Assembly (NCBI GenBank): GCA_003521145.1
Contig: DOTL01000038.1
Span: 1 to 6,787, forward strand
Direction of reading: 5' to 3'
DNA from: Streptococcus sp.
Lineage (GTDB): Bacteria > Bacillota > Bacilli > Lactobacillales > Streptococcaceae
DNA: 6,787 nt
A program made the translations under genes and the position numbers. Shown one piece after another: positions 6,122 through 6,787 of the stretch (position 1 is its first letter; each line of letters opens with the position of its first letter). Under the pieces are notes generated by a model, which searched no databases, was not told where the DNA came from, and saw nothing but the letters and a program-made list of their open reading frames with translations.

Positions 6122-6292
6122 ACTATGAATTACATTGTTTATTTGCTACCAAAGGAGTGAAATTTATTTCTGAGACATGGGTCTAGAGTATTCCTAAAAT
6201 GATTTTCAAAATTAATATCGATGCTTTTATCTAGGTGGTCAACTGCATAATGGACAATGATTTTTTATTTTGTTTGTGTCATTCCTATGCTA
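6122..6292. other. Degraded intergenic stretch without a recognisable gene
   Basis: No open frame of useful length, RNA gene or strong dyad is visible. A ribosome-binding-site-like AAAGGAG occurs at 6151-6157 without a suitably spaced start. The frame that later becomes the remnant at 6308-6498 can be followed back to about 6157, but it is cut by TAG at 6184, 6232 and 6313. That is no fewer stops than expected by chance in DNA of this composition, so it is not called as a gene. Confidence 0.4.
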
Positions 6293-6307
6293 AAAGGGGA
6301 GTACTAT

Positions 6308-6498
6308 ATGGATAGAGACTGTTATGCTTTGGTGTTATTCTGCCTAAGATTGATGATTCTATTGATTTTTCTGAGGGAGTTACCTATGTTGAAGAGCAGG
6401 TAAAGCATATAACTATAAATAGTAAAGCTCCAAAAATCTGGGACAATACTGAGATGACGTTAAGTCAAGTTTTTAGAGTAACAAACGTAGAATTTTAA
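6308..6498 (+). pseudogene. Small unrecognised gene remnant with a probable one-base deletion
   Basis: AAAGGGGAG (6293-6301) stands six bases before an ATG at 6308, a strong translation start. The ATG frame begins MDRDCYA and then runs into a frame with a stop after about 31 codons. The neighbouring frame from the T-run at 6328-6330 reads FGVILPKIDDSIDFSEG, continues through VEEQVKHITINSKAPKIWDN and ends NVEF at the TAA at 6496-6498, with normal protein-like composition. Restoring one T in the run (GCTTT to GCTTTT) would join the two parts into a 63-residue protein. It may itself be only a piece of a longer ancestor. I do not recognise the family. The stop lies 10 bp from the convergent transposase stop. 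Confidence 0.45.
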
Positions 6499-6508
6499 TC
6501 TATTTATT

Positions 6509-6787
6509 TTAAGCACTTACCTTTTCAAATTGATTAGGTGTAAGATACCCTAAACTTTGATGGATTCGTTTTGAATTATAAAAGGCTTCGATGTACCAGA
6601 AAATACTCTGATAGGCTTCTTCAAAGTTCTTATATTTAAATTGATACACCCACTCTCTTTTTAAATGTCCATGCCAAGATTCAAGACTGGCATTATGATA
6701 AGGGTATCCCCCTTCGACTGAAAGAGTGAGTCATCCCATAATACTTAAGCAACTCTTCATATTTTAGACTTGTATACTGGCTTCCTT
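6509..6787 (-). mobile_element. IS3-family transposase (OrfB) 3' end, frameshifted and cut by the window edge
   Basis: The minus strand encodes the C-terminal part of an IS3-type DDE transposase: GSQYTS near the window edge, GMTHSFSRRG, then after a frame change YPYHNASLESWHGHLK, the FWYIEAFYNSKRIHQSLGY region and a terminal LTPNQFEKVSA with TAA at 6511-6509. In SLESWHGHLK the third catalytic acidic residue (E) is followed seven residues later by K, as in the DDE(K) signature. The frame breaks at the C-run 6708-6712 (five G on the coding strand), where four G would restore the normal SRRGYPYHNA. IS3 elements can use programmed frameshifting between orfA and orfB, but that site lies far upstream, so this break is probably inactivating. 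No convincing terminal inverted repeat is seen between the stop and 6498, so the element may be truncated here. Confidence 0.85.

Overview
The window looks like chromosome from a low-GC Gram-positive bacterium, most likely Streptococcus and perhaps the salivarius/thermophilus group. The reasons are AT-rich DNA, strong AAGGAG-type ribosome binding sites, rho-independent terminators with T-tracts, a YhgE/Pip protein beside a TetR regulator, a PadR/DUF1700/DUF4097 operon, and decayed genes beside an IS3-type transposase remnant. The species is an inference from gene content and was not tested by any search.

Layout. (1) 1-490: a small four-helix DUF1304 membrane protein with an extended -10 promoter, closed by a probably bidirectional terminator. 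(2) 502-3539: a TetR-family regulator (minus strand) divergent from a 789-residue YhgE/Pip-type membrane protein (plus strand). Their 128-bp intergenic region holds two related operator-like sequences in opposite orientation, one beside each gene's leader. This suggests that the regulator controls both itself and the membrane protein. (3) 3543-5404: a minus-strand operon in the order padR, DUF1700/HAAS membrane protein, DUF4097 putative surface/adhesin-like protein. The genes overlap by 14 and 4 bp, so they look translationally coupled. The promoter is TTGACA-17-TACACT, and a perfect 19-bp dyad sits between the two hexamers, which is the expected layout for PadR autorepression. (4) 5478-6086: a Nudix (CoA pyrophosphatase-like) gene broken by two in-frame stop codons but otherwise frame-perfect, followed by its own terminator. 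(5) 6122-6787: degraded DNA holding a small frameshifted gene remnant and the 3' end of an IS3-family transposase (minus strand, frameshifted), which runs off the window.

The best candidates for interesting biology are the two self-contained envelope modules. In the first, a TetR repressor is paired with a YhgE/Pip protein whose outer domain has two repeat blocks around an unusual Ser/Thr/Ala-rich insert. The second is PadR-HAAS-DUF4097, whose last gene encodes a regular 19-20-residue beta-solenoid-like repeat. Both families are already known and poorly characterised, so I see no clearly new system. The right end (5478-6787) shows gene decay next to an IS remnant.
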